A DNA stretch of 64,000 bases. Origin: Hydractinia symbiolongicarpus. Taxonomy: Eukaryota > Cnidaria > Hydrozoa > Anthoathecata > Hydractiniidae. Numbering within the stretch: position 1 is the first letter of the stretch; each line of letters opens with the position of its first letter. The DNA lies in NCBI RefSeq assembly GCF_029227915.1, contig NC_079884.1:23684001-23748000 (forward strand). Reading direction: 5' to 3'. Of this stretch, positions 14,001-25,207 are shown in pieces. Made by a program: the position numbers and the translations under genes. Under the pieces are notes generated by a model that was given only the letters and a program-made list of their open reading frames with translations, was not told the origin of the DNA and made no database searches.

Positions 14001-17000
14001 AACTGTAACAGTGAATTACTTTCTGTAAATTCTGCCTAGGAGTAAAGTTTTTTTGCCATGAATGTATGTTAATCCAATTTTGAGACATTAATTATTGCGA
14101 TTCACAAAAGTAGATTGCGTTTTGTGATACAAATTATTGCGATTTTTACAAAAATCTGTAAGAAAATTATGTCAGCAATAATTTTTGACACCATTTATGA
14201 CAATTCATATGCTGAAAGGGGACTCCAGGTATAAAATAATGTGGGACTTAACTATAAAGCTTAAAAAGTTGGTTAGAAAGTTTTTTTTAATTTTTAAAAA
14301 GCTCTCTTCGTTCTCCAGATATTTACATTTAAAGGATTTTAGATTTAATTATGCTGCATAAATTATGATGTCATATTTGAGTAATAGCAAATTTCGACAT
14401 TTTTTGTCATCAGTAATTTTAGACCTATTAAGGGATGTGCATTCAAACTTTATCAATGCATAGATATTACAATAATAAATTGATTAAAATAATTTTCTTG
14501 CTAAAATGAGAATTCCTTTTAATCAGTCTTTAATCATATGCTACTATGTGATCATACACCACTCCCTCAATAAAAAAGTCGCAGAGAAAATGCATAAAGT
14601 AGTCGCCTGGCAAAAAATAGCAGGACCGAACGACAAAGACAACAGCTATACAACAAATATAATTACTTCTCTGAAAGTGGAGCAGTTAATATTTTCTTTA
14701 TGAGATCTTCTTGGTTAATCATACCCATACCATCTACAGATACAAAAGGAATAATATATAAGACGAGGAAATAAAAAATAAATGACAGAAAATCTTATGT
14801 GATCTTACATTGTAAGAATTCTGTCATATCTTCATCTGAATCACTGCATGGAAGCAGGTTCAACAAATCTCTAAACAATAAAAATAAAATAAAACAAAGC
14901 AAAACAAAACAAAAACAAAACATAAGTGCTTGCAAATAGCTTTACAAGTACGAGCGTCAACTTAGAATTGTGATAACACTAAGAAAAGAAACTTACGACA
15001 AATCTGATGTTGGTGATGACTTTTTTGCATACTTCTCAACTGAAATTTTTGCTATGGCAAAAAAGTGTATAGTAGCCTGAAAATTACTAATATTAAAAAA
15101 GACTATGTATCTTTTTTCCCGTTTAAGAACCGTTTCTCATTTCAAAGCCTACTATTAAAATGTTCAATCCTAGCAAGCCCACATCCTTTTTTAAGCACCA
15201 AAAGTTCTTAATACAGTTGCAATTAAGCACTTGTAAACATTTATAAAGAAAGTATGCATGGAAGAAGGGGTAACGAAACTTGAGGATGGATATTGGAACG
15301 TTTCACGTGATTATTGTTCCAATATTATTCCATGTGCAATTGAAGGCACTAATCTTTAGGTTATACATGAAACAGGCACTAATGGTTTGTCTGTTTGAAA
15401 TTAGAAAAAAAAAATTAAACTGTTGCTCCAAACTGCTACTTCATTTGATTCAATTTGGGCACACCTTCGATGATGATGCTCTGGCTGTGACAGTGTCATT
15501 CAATAATTCACCATTTTGACAACATCATTTTAAACATTAATAGTGCTCTTAGCAAAAACTTGATTGTTGACCCAGCAGTGAAGGAAAACTGTAATGGATA
15601 TTCACCTTTGAATTGTCATACTCAGTTATTTTTAAAGGTTGCTGAGCAAAGATTTAGTACATAATTTGACCCATTAGCCATCCACTTGCTATTGTCCAGT
15701 ATTTAAAAGCATTCTGAACTGTGAGACGCCCACAAGGTGTCTATTAACTGCTTTAAATTATTGTCCCTTCTTTGTTCATGCACATCCTCTTCATAAGATG
15801 GAGAATTTGTGCGAAAGGGTTGAGAAGAAATAAGGGAAAAACTCCACAAAGCCGAGAAGGATGAATTGTTAAGGTGTTAATTCCACAATAAGAAGAAATT
15901 AGGAGGATAAAGGATCTGAGGCGACCTTGTTTCTATAACGATGAGAAGGATAATTACCAAAAAACAGTAGAGCGTCATGCTTTTCAAAATAACCAAAATA
16001 TTGATTAATTATTGCCCAACACTTTTGCAGTTGATTTTCACATTATATAAAGTTATGTTGTAGCTTGCCTTGATTGTCATTAGTAAACAACTTATTATAA
16101 TGATAACAAGGGTAATATACCAAAAAACAGTAGAGCATTAATTATTGCCCAACACTTTTGTAGTTGATTTTCACATTATATAAAGTTATTACCTTTTTTC
16201 ACAACTGCCTGTGGACTAGTTTGTGGACTTTCATCATCAGAGTCATCAATTACAATTGGGGCAAGGACTGTAATAGGAAATGGGTTTGCAGTTGATTAAA
16301 ACCCCTATTAAACACCTTAAATATGAAAAAAGACTTTACTGTACCATATATGTAATATTAATCGACACAAAGTCTAAATAATTAAAAGAAAAAGAGAATA
16401 AAGTGAATAATAAAACTTACCTCTAGCTTGACCAGAGCTCATTATAGCTTTCCCTTCAGCTCTAAACTCTGATTTAACAACAGGTGCTTGGCTTGGTTTA
16501 GCTGAGTTTGAGGATGATTGTGTACTTCCATTATCTGTTTCGTCTTAAACAGTTAGAGTATCATTCACATATGCATATTTTTTTCTATTAGAACACCAAA
16601 CTATACGAAAGCCTTGGAATGCCCATTTCCAAGTTACTTTTATGGTTTATATTTTATTGACTTAGCTTTGCAGTTAAAAACAAACAAACTAGACCACAAC
16701 ATTTGATAGTGTTTCTTGAAAAGAAAAAACATAATAACAAACAATGTGCAATACGCTCTTTTTATGTCACTTTTTTACATTTGTATGCAAGTAAAGAAAT
16801 ATTGTCAATTAAATTTACCTTCTGAAGCAGTAGAGGTAGCTGATGAAGTAGAACTGACATCATCATCCAAGTTTATTGTTGCTATCAGTGTTGATGGCAC
16901 ATCTGATCCTATTATGACATTAAATTGTAACTAAGGCATATTAACAATGATTAAAAATGTTTACTTTCCAGTGCAAAATCAACTCCCCCTCCTTGATTGC

Positions 17001-20000
17001 TGGGTTTTTTCATATATTATTCATACCTGATTTTTTTCAGCTAGGTAAAATAGAAAATTCCCATTTTTACAGCACTTCCGCTAAGGGACATGATTTTTAA
17101 ACGATTTACGGCGATCTCTTAGCTTCTACGATGCCGTTTTCATGAATTTAAAACAATCTACGGCGATCTTTTCGTTTTTACTATCCCGTTTTCATAATTT
17201 TTAAACGATCTACGGCGATCTTTTCGTTTTCTACGATCCCGTTTTCATGATTTTTAAACGATTTACGGCGATCTCTTAGCTTCTACGATGCCGTTTTCAT
17301 GAATTTAAAACGATTTACAGGGATATTCATTATGCACACTGCACGAGCTTTAACTTTCGATAGCATTTTCGCTTTACTTTAAAATTTTCAGACATGCTTG
17401 GTGAATCATGCAGCCATGATACAGTGTGCGAAATCTTTTTATTCGGAATATTTTTCTTTTAACAGGGTTCGATGCAGCAGGGGATGCTTAAAAAGAATCT
17501 TTTGAAAAAAACAAAAGGCTATTGTTAAAAAAATAAGAATGAACTAAAAAAATCCGCACAACGTTTTAAAAGGGTTAACCCAAGGTTCATTTAAAAACAA
17601 AAGCTGAGAAATAACGAGATTGTAAAAAGTTGGAGCTCGTGGAAGCTGATTTTTGTTTGTTTATGATACATTTTTAAAAAGGAGTTTCTGCTGACTCAGC
17701 AATGTTAGTGTTAACTTAAAATCATTTTATTATGTATTAAGGCCTATATTTTCAGGAAATAGTAAAAAAATGGTATAAATAGAACACTGAGTAAATAATT
17801 AGGCTATTTGGACAGCTAAAAAAGGGTTACTGCCACCTTAAGGAGTTATGTCTTAAATTGGAAGAATATCCAAGCAACATGATCTAAAATTTATAGTTAT
17901 TAAAATTTTTGCAACTTGATATTCCCTTACCAAATCAAGGACACTCAAATTTGTGCTGAGTCCCTCCATGCCAAAGTAGAGAGGTTTTCCATATACAAAT
18001 TTTTGATGTATAAAACATAAAGCGCTGTAGAAAATAAGATGCAGAATCATTTTTAAACCAATAAACAATATATTCTAAGGTGACAGTAACTCTTTTTAAA
18101 TTCGAAAAAAATTCATATTAGTTACCAAAGGTTATTCTCAGACTGTCCATATTTTTTTGGTTAGACAACACTTGGCGTGATTTATAGCTGTAATACTATT
18201 ATCATTCACCAACAATATTCAGCTTCAACAATTTCTCTTTTTGTTTGTGAATATTTTTGCTGGGACAGCAGCTTTCTGCATACCATCAGACTATGTTTGT
18301 TTTAAAAGATAAGTCAATGAAAAATCACGAGGTCGTAAAAAGATGAAGCTCGTAAAGGCTACGTTTTTTCTTTATTGCATAATTATAAATGAGTATATCT
18401 GCTGACTTAGTAAAATAAGAAATTAAACAAAACTGTTTCTATGTGTCTGAAGGTCATTATTTCCAGGAAATAACAAAGAATATTTGTATAGATAACACAT
18501 AAACCAAAAAATCCATCTGTTTGAACCAGAAAAAAGGCTTAACTGCCATCTTACGATCAGGGCAGTTTTGCAAAAGCAGCCTGGCCTCAGACTGTATTAT
18601 TAAATCATAGTCGGCCATAGAAATACTAAATGCTAATGTAATATATACTGTTTTTTTGAAAATTGTAAATCAGGTGCCTGCTTCCTCTTTTTTCAAAATA
18701 CACTTTTCATGCTAGTGTTCGAAAAATGAGTATACAAAATGATTTCTCTTAATAATAAATCTACGTTGTAAGTGTCATATTTTCAACATTATCCCAATGG
18801 AAGTTATTAGATTTTACCAATTACAGGAATTTCATAGAAATCTAAAAAGTAGCTTCTAGTATATATCTATGATTATGGGAGTTATGGAACTTTAAAATCT
18901 ATCTAACAGGTAGTATAGCAATAAGTAGATACTAAAGAAAAATGGCAGGGTGTCGCTCCCAGAATATTTAGGGTTAAAGGGTTACTGCAACAAAATTTGC
19001 TTTGTAAACAAGGAAAATAACTTAAAAGCTATTAAAGGCTGTCATAAACAACGTATACGTGTTTGAGGCAAGTAAAAAACAAGTTTTGCTTAAAAAGACA
19101 TTAAAAGTGATAAAATAAACAACTAGTGATAAAAATTCAATTAAGAGAATAAGTTCTCTGGAGAGGAACTGCTATTCAGTATTTTAATTTAGACACATGG
19201 ATCAATATTATTTTTTTTTTGTTCCAGTTGAAAAAGGCAAAATGCAACATTTTGTTGATGTCATTGAGTTGATGACAAGAATTTAAATGGTTAAAAATAG
19301 TTAGTAAATCTTTTATTGTAGCATGATAAAGACAATTTGTTTTTAAGATGATTGTTTTATAAGCAATTGAAAATCTTTCCCCCAATTTGACGTTCACGCA
19401 ACACATTAAATACTTTACAGGTTAAAGCCAAGTATACAGAATCCACAACATTAAAAAGATGAAGAGGGGAAGAAAATATTACATCTTGGCATTTTTCACT
19501 TATTTATATCGCAGTTTGTAGGATTTGCGAAAAACATAATCAGGCTCAGAGCGTGCTGACCTGATGCTCATTTGAAAAAAAAATAAACTTATTGCATAAA
19601 AAAAATAGTCAAGTTTAAAAATTATAGTCGTGTTAATTAAGCCTTATTGTGTATAAGAAATAAGTTTGTGTTTAATTAAAATACCCAATACAAGAAACAA
19701 CACATCAGAAGGATTCACCAAAGCTAGCCAATATGTTTAGCATATTGCTTAAAAATTTCGCTATCTGAGGTTGAATATGCTAATAAGAATTATGCCTATA
19801 AAAATGCAACAAACTTTTGACCTTCTAATAAAAAACAAAAATTATTAACATGCACATTTTGGAAGAGAGTTAAAAATAACCTACGTACCTGGTAAAAACA
19901 AACGATTTCTGAAAACTGGTATTGTAGGAAATTTTCTGGCTGGTTGAAATTGTGGTCGATAAGACATTTGATGTCTGACACCAGGATAAGGTGGTCCCAT

Positions 20001-22225
20001 ACGAACTGATGGTATCTGATGCTGATAGATAACTGGTGGGAATCTCACGTTTGCGTACATAGGTGATTGACCTAGTAGATTTTCAGACTCTAAAGTTACA
20101 GCATTTGTTTGTTCCTTAGCATTGCTTTTTTTGTTATCTTTAACAACTTCAGGCTCTGGACTTGAGTCAGTTGATATATATCCAGCAGATATGACAACAA
20201 CTAAAAAGCAGAAAAAGAATCCATCCAATATCACATATATAAGCACTTAGTGCATGTCCTGGCATATGCACAAGTAATTACATGTACACATACTCATGAA
20301 ATGTTTCGGCACAAGTGAAATAGCATGTGGAGAAATCCACTCGCTTAGGGAACCAAAAAGTGAAAAGATTTATTTTTGTAATGTCACCTATGACCATATC
20401 CTATTTTATTTTAGGAATTTATTAGTAATCTTTGCGTGAAGCTTGAAATGCTGATCAACAAATGTTACAGGATCATGTGCTTTCCGAGACATTGAGGCTT
20501 AAAGGAGAACTAACGATTGATAAAAAGTAATCATTATAGTGTGAATAAGAAGCGTGTAATATTTTTTATATTTGTGAGCATTGGTTCTTAAGATATTAAA
20601 GGTCAAAGTGGTACTTTAGTCGTTGCAATGACAGTTTTGGTGATGATTTTCTGTTCAACTAAAAACTGTTTTCAATGATGGCAACAATGATTTTAAAGAT
20701 TGTTCTTATAAAAAAGCGTGTATTCAAATTTACTATGAAATATTATTATGATAAATTTTAAGCCTTGTTAAGCTGCAAATTTGTAATAATGTATTTGTAG
20801 CTGTGATTGGCAGAACATGTGTAGTTTCTCTCATTTCCTATACAAATTTACCATGATTTTAAATTAAGAGATTATTCTCTAAAACTAAGATATAAACCCT
20901 GGAAAAATAACATCAGCAAATATACCTTTGTTTAGCGTATGTAATGTTTATAAGAAAACTAACGAAAAAATTTTTTTGGAATAAAAACATTCTTATATAT
21001 CATTAAGGTAGCGGTATGGTAAGTAATTACTTTTTTTTTACATTTTATTTTTATGGAACATTTTACTTTTAAAACTGCTCTTTCCAATGAACTAATTTTT
21101 ATTCCAAAATGTTTCCTTAAAATTAAAGGATTTAGTATTACAAAGTGTTTCACTCCCTATGTCTTTGTTCTGGCAATCAAATATTTCTGTACATGAAGTG
21201 AGACATGATTTATGTGTACTAAAAATAAGTTGATGTAGAAATCCATTCAAAACTTCAAAAAAGAAAAGAAAAATAAACAACGGAAATTTGATTCAGAGAA
21301 ACAAAAAGAGTTAAAGGTATTGGATAAAGGATCTTGGTATGATCAATGAATAATTTTTTCGTAAAATTTGTGGTTGCCTACTCTTCTTAAAAGGGATCTG
21401 TCTCAAAAAAAACATTAGATGATGTCTCATTTTAATTTTTGGTCAGCGGATTTGCAAAAGTGATTGAAAGAAAAAGCAACAAAATTGAGTGTTAATTTTT
21501 AGATCTTATAGATGATTTATGGCATATTTTTAGATTTAAATTTAGACTATCCTTAACATGTAGACATATTTTTTTTCTGTAAACTTATATACTTTTGAGA
21601 CTAATCCCTTCACAGTTGGCCACACCCACTTTTTAAGAAAACATTTTATTTTATTTTTTCGTAATATTGTAAAAGAAACTTTTGTTAACAAGTACATATA
21701 TACTTTTATGTTTTTTTTAAAAAAAAAGTTGAAAAATGCACCAGCCGAGTGTCAGCATGAAGGAAAAGGGCTGACTTTAATGTTCTCTATACTTTTTAAA
21801 CAAATCAATCACGAAAGAAATGAATGTTATGTAATCAGCATAATAGCCTTTTTTATCGCTTTATAATATTTTAGAAAAAGAAAAGATTCACAAGTGCGAT
21901 AAAAAGCACTCGTAAATCTTTTAAGAGTGTGCGGGAGAGTGCGCGTGCGATCGCACTCGTCTCAAGGCATGGCCTGGATATTGCGAATATTTTCCCTTTC
22001 ACAAAGATAACATTAGCATTTTTGACTGTGTGCATCGTTCAAGATATGTGTTCAAGTTGATAATAAGTGTCCTGAATCCAGTACTGTATATCATTTTTAA
22101 TAATTCATGTATATTTGAACACAACAAAATGTATGACAAAAATTTTAAATTGCATCACTTAAAAAAAATTGTATCTTACCATTACTTTCAATCTTTTCAA
22201 CTGATTGATCAAAGGTTCTTTTCAT
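2064..22225 (-). CDS. EHMT: euchromatic histone-lysine N-methyltransferase (EHMT/G9a/GLP family), 26 coding exons
   Basis: Predicted nuclear enzyme that mono- and dimethylates histone H3 Lys9 (role known for the family). I joined 26 minus-strand exons whose donors (GT), acceptors (AG) and phases all agree; the coding total is 2430 nt, giving 809 residues plus TGA. Order: disordered N-terminus (about 1-272), ankyrin array (about 280-521), pre-SET (about 560-660), SET (about 676-785), post-SET (797-809). Key motifs are RFINHSC (737-743), FNYG (780-783), the ankyrin aromatic cage residues W415, W420, E423 and W454, and a CxCx4C post-SET. The start ATG is at 22225-22223, 34 nt inside an exon that begins after an AG acceptor at 22260-22261. 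Human EHMT1/2 are about 1200-1300 residues, so the N-terminus is much shorter and I see no counterpart of the vertebrate Cys-rich N-terminal region. Distinguished from SUV39 (chromodomain, no ankyrins) and SETDB (MBD, split SET). Exon coordinates are in the next three entries. Confidence 0.95.
3581..5474. other. EHMT intron 24, with unexplained open stretches
   Basis: Intron between SET exons 24 and 25. On the minus strand two stretches stay open without a match I recognise. One covers about 4024-4213 (around 58 codons, containing [11 protein letters not shown] and [14 protein letters not shown]) and begins just after a possible AG acceptor. The other covers about 3722-3835 (around 38 codons). 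They may be decayed mobile-element coding sequence, an alternative exon, or chance. Confidence 0.3.
8629..8656. repeat. (AT)n microsatellite
   Basis: A run of about 12 AT dinucleotides in EHMT intron 20, just 3' of the exon 20 donor on the minus strand. Simple-sequence repeat with no inferred function. Confidence 0.85.
10504..13822 (-). other. EHMT exons 9-17: ankyrin repeat array with methyl-lysine cage
   Basis: Coding exons: 9, 13822-13746; 10, 12986-12877; 11, 12780-12730; 12, 12270-12196; 13, 12122-12024; 14, 11529-11422; 15, 11291-11170; 16, 10678-10640; 17, 10567-10504 (residues about 273-521). Ankyrin signatures include [75 protein letters not shown] and NETALE. In EHMT proteins the fourth-fifth repeats form an aromatic cage that binds mono/dimethyl H3K9; the cage residues W415, W420, E423 and W454 are all present here. 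This argues that the reader function is retained alongside the writer. Confidence 0.93.
13680..13717. repeat. (CAAA)n microsatellite
   Basis: About eight tandem AAAC/CAAA units in EHMT intron 9, roughly 30 bp beyond the exon 9 donor on the minus strand. Confidence 0.9.
15953..16192. repeat. direct duplication abutting the EHMT exon 5 donor
   Basis: A block beginning ACCAAAAAACAGTAGAGC and ending CACATTATATAAAGTTAT occurs at about 15956-16053 and again at about 16119-16189. The second copy lacks about 30 bp of the first (the stretch after GAGC). The repeat lies in intron 5 and its second copy runs up to the donor of exon 5 (16192-16191 on the minus strand), so the duplicated sequence supplies the intron side of that splice site. 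Confidence 0.7.
17088..17335. repeat. about 62-bp minisatellite, four copies
   Basis: Four tandem units sharing the core TTTAAACGATTTACGGCGATC, then TTCTACGATGCCGTTTTCAT, inside EHMT intron 2. Units 1 and 4 are nearly identical to each other (both with CTCTTAGCTTC), while units 2 and 3 share CTTTTCGTTTT, suggesting a two-step amplification. Confidence 0.85.
17600..18560. repeat. two diverged direct copies of a roughly 240-bp repeat
   Basis: Within EHMT intron 2 the segments about 17608-17842 and 18318-18556 align in the same orientation. Shared landmarks in order are GTAAAAAG with GAAGCTCGT or GGAGCTCGT, TCTGCTGACT, TTTCAGGAAATA or TTCCAGGAAATA, a GATAACAC or GAACACTG stretch, and AACTGCCATCTTA or TACTGCCACCTTA. 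Both may be copies of one dispersed element. No terminal repeats were identified. Confidence 0.6.
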
Positions 22226-22259
22226 TTTACCCTTTTTCCATATATATTATATATGCACC

Positions 22260-24160
22260 CTAAAAATATAAATATGAAAATAGCCTTTTTAAAGCAGATT
22301 TGTCACTGATAATGGCATCCTCACCCTTTTTACATGGTTATATATTCTAATTTACATTGCCACTTATTAACTACAGAAAGAAATACTCTGTGACACAGTA
22401 GGTGGGCATCGTATAGGATTTTTTACTGACATGAATTTATAAACTAAGAAAAACTGTCATAACAACTTGGAAACCTAATAAATAATCATCAGATTTCTCC
22501 ATTCATTTTTAAGAATGATGCAAAATTTTATTGATGTGTCTGGTATTTTTTATTTGTGTCTGGTAGTGAATTCTAATATTGGCTGAATGTGTGTGCCAAT
22601 ATATATATACCTTCATTGTTCCCAGATTACTTTCAGCATATTATGGCTTCAATTCTGATAACCTTTTAGAAGATTCACAATAAATTAGTGGTAAATTATG
22701 CGGAGTATATATTAACGCTACATATATATTTACTAGGGTTTGGAATATCAAAATGTGTCAGGTAGTAACCAATATTGTAATAACCTCAGTTTCTTCGAAA
22801 CTTTTTTAACATGTGCACAGCCGCATTTTTTTTAAAAAAATCATACCGCTATTTCTTCATCATATTCAAAATCTTATATATACTTACTTAAAGTCTTAAA
22901 AGGATATATAGCTAGATTATACAAATTTTTTTTGCACCAAATTAATTATATTGGTAAGCACATTATAACAACTTTCAAATCACAAAAATTGCTCATACTT
23001 TAAGTTATTTTATTTTAGATTTCCACAAATTAGGCCCAGGGGAAAACTTAATCATGACTATATTCATTCAGGGTAAAATCTTGACTAATAGGTGATAAAA
23101 ATGTTCATAGAAAAGTCAGTGCCAAGCTAAAATGTTGCATACACAGTTATCCTGTAGATAAAATATATTGATTACTTGAAGTAATCAAATGAAGCGATTA
23201 TATAAATTTAACCAGAACCAAGGAATAGACTAACACCAATGAAAATGATCAGCCGACATAAACCGTATACCTAAAGTATAGCTAGCTAGCAAAGTATATA
23301 TATCTAGGTTTTTTATTTAGCAATAGCTTTAACTAGCTATACATATAGCTTTGTAGAAAAGTTTAGATCACATGATAAGCTAAGCTAGCTACATAATATA
23401 GCTACACATTTTTTGTAAGCCACTATTTATAAGCAAGTGAGCTAGTATTAATAGAAAAATGTAGCCATAATAGCTGAGCACGAGTCCAGGAATGCAAAAA
23501 GTTTATTCATATACTTCTTTGCACACTCAAGTTTATTTGACAGTTAGCTAGCTACATGACAGTTATATTTTTGACAGTTTCCTAGCTATATAAACAAAAA
23601 TTATGACTTCCTTTTTTTTTCCTTCTTGAATAAATTAGGAAAATTTATTTTTTAAACAAAATCCTAAAAAGCTTATAAAAACGTGTAGCCAGCTATAAAG
23701 TTCTAAGCAGGCATAGTTTAGGCTAGCCAAAAAAGCTTTCGTATTATATAAACTATATCTGTAGCTACAAACCGTAGCTAACTTAACTACGTATATGTAA
23801 AAAACCATTTAATGTAATGGGTCGTGTATTTCGTTTACTGTCATATCATGCCAAAAACCAAGCAATAAAAATCTAAGGATATAACAAATGCAAAACAACC
23901 GCGATAATTGAAAAAAAGCTGAACTAACGACCAAAAAATAATAAACAAGACTGCCGCGCATGTCAGCCATCCTGCATTCCGTAAAGTCTGGAACCCCGTG
24001 CACGATTGTATTTTTCCCGCGCAAAAACACCCAAAATTTGATCAGCATACCCATTCTCGACCCCAGAGCACATTGAGATAAACTCGAAGGCTCTGGACCT
24101 GTCTGGTCACGTGAGTTCATCTCAAAGAGCTTTGTGGACGAGAATGCGCATACCGTGCTA
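22260..24160. other. EHMT upstream region, no gene seen
   Basis: No coding exon is supportable. The sequence at 23270-23780 is unusually rich in AGCTA/TAGCTA words (for example TATAGCTAGCTAGC), a compositional oddity without clear periodicity. If the EHMT mRNA has an untranslated first exon or receives a spliced leader, the promoter would lie in or beyond this stretch. Confidence 0.4.
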
Positions 24161-24163
24161 GCT

Positions 24164-24164
<1 letters not shown>

Positions 24165-24197
<33 letters not shown>

Positions 24198-24766
24198 TTT
24201 TTTTTTTTTTTTCTCGACATTTACATATATTTGCCACAAATAAATAAATAAACTTACAACAACACCAAAATAAAAAGTTATTAACAATTTACAGGTCAAC
24301 ATGGTTTCACTTATAATTAACACACTTGATTATTCAGGATCGAATGAGTGATACAACATTTCCGAGTTCCATATCTGTCAGCTGGTGGTCCCGAGCGAAG
24401 GATCTGCAACCTCTCAAGCAAAGTAGTGTTGATCGCAGCAGACTAAAGGAAATTTTAGTTCTAATAAACTTCGTGGCTTCTGCGAATCTGATGTTTCTTT
24501 TTTCTGAAATCATTTCAGACAGTCTCTGATAAAATCGTTTACACTCTCTTCCCATACCACCGTTTGTTGCAAAAACAAGGGGAGTTAATGTTCCATTTTC
24601 TACTTGCATAACTCTTTCGTTGTATCCTCTCTTCTTCTCTTCTTCGTTTTTCTTGAAGCATTTGTCAAGAGAAAGACCCTTGTATCTCAGAGCGTTGAGG
24701 TCAAAGACCCGTACATCTAAAAAGCTTATTTTGCGCCGGCCCTTTTTACGCGGCCCTTATTTTGCC
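24165..24766 (-). mobile_element. 3' end of a retroelement with poly(A) tail (5'-truncated)
   Basis: On the minus strand a frame is open from 24766 to a TGA at 24336-24334 (about 143 codons). It contains SFLDVRVFDLNALRYKGL, TLTPLVFATNGGMG and SFSLLRSTLLCLRG. This block is familiar to me as the C-terminal part of highly repeated retroelement-type proteins in cnidarian and other invertebrate genomes; the exact family assignment is inference. About 120 nt beyond the stop there is a long A-run, seen as T-runs at 24165-24212 on the plus strand, which fits a reverse-transcribed 3' end. The upstream part is missing or too decayed to follow past a TAA at 24769-24767. Confidence 0.7.
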
Positions 24767-25207
24767 ACCGGGGGGGCATTGGATTATCCGCCATTTTTGG
24801 CACAGCAGCTGCGTGTAACGTCGCTATATCATATTTTCCCAACCTCCTTGATTTTTCAATTTTTAAAGCAACAATATCGTCATAATTCATTTCCTATTGT
24901 TCGGTTTTTGACTCCGCCTCTATTTGTAATACATCGGTTTCACCTTCGTGTCACCCTCGATCATATCATCATCATCATCTTGGTCGTCGAAGAAAATGGC
25001 TGCGCTATCTTCTGCACTTGTATTTCTCTACAAAAACTTTTTTTTTTAAATTGTACGGTCGGTGTAAAAGAAATGCATCAATATTGGTATTTCGAATTCC
25101 CGTTTTCGTATTGGTGCTGCTCGCGGGGTGAATGGTTGCGTGTGTCCCTCTTACTGAACATCCCTTGCGAAGAAAACATACGAAGATATCTCTTATGTAT
25201 CCAATAG

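Larger units (their letters stand above)
14667..22259 (-). other. EHMT exons 1-8: N-terminal low-complexity region
   Basis: Coding exons: 1, 22225-22180 (exon from 22259); 2, 20200-19889; 3, 16908-16819; 4, 16543-16421; 5, 16267-16193; 6, 15039-14997; 7, 14870-14809; 8, 14733-14667. They encode residues 1-272, rich in Ser, Pro, Asp and Glu, with acidic clusters such as VIDDSDDES and SDSDEDM and a Pro/Arg/Tyr-rich stretch in exon 2. No folded domain is recognisable, which is usual for EHMT N-termini. Every junction preserves frame, for example exon 1 ends AATG and exon 2 begins TTGTTGTC to give Val. Confidence 0.88.

Noticed and set aside
23809-24120. 103-codon minus-strand frame
   Set aside because: Hydrophobic, no homology recognised, lies beside the retroelement insertion; treated as chance.
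24620-25207. 195-codon plus-strand frame
   Set aside because: Its left part is antisense to the retroelement block on the minus strand, and the rest is hydrophobic low-complexity sequence without motifs.
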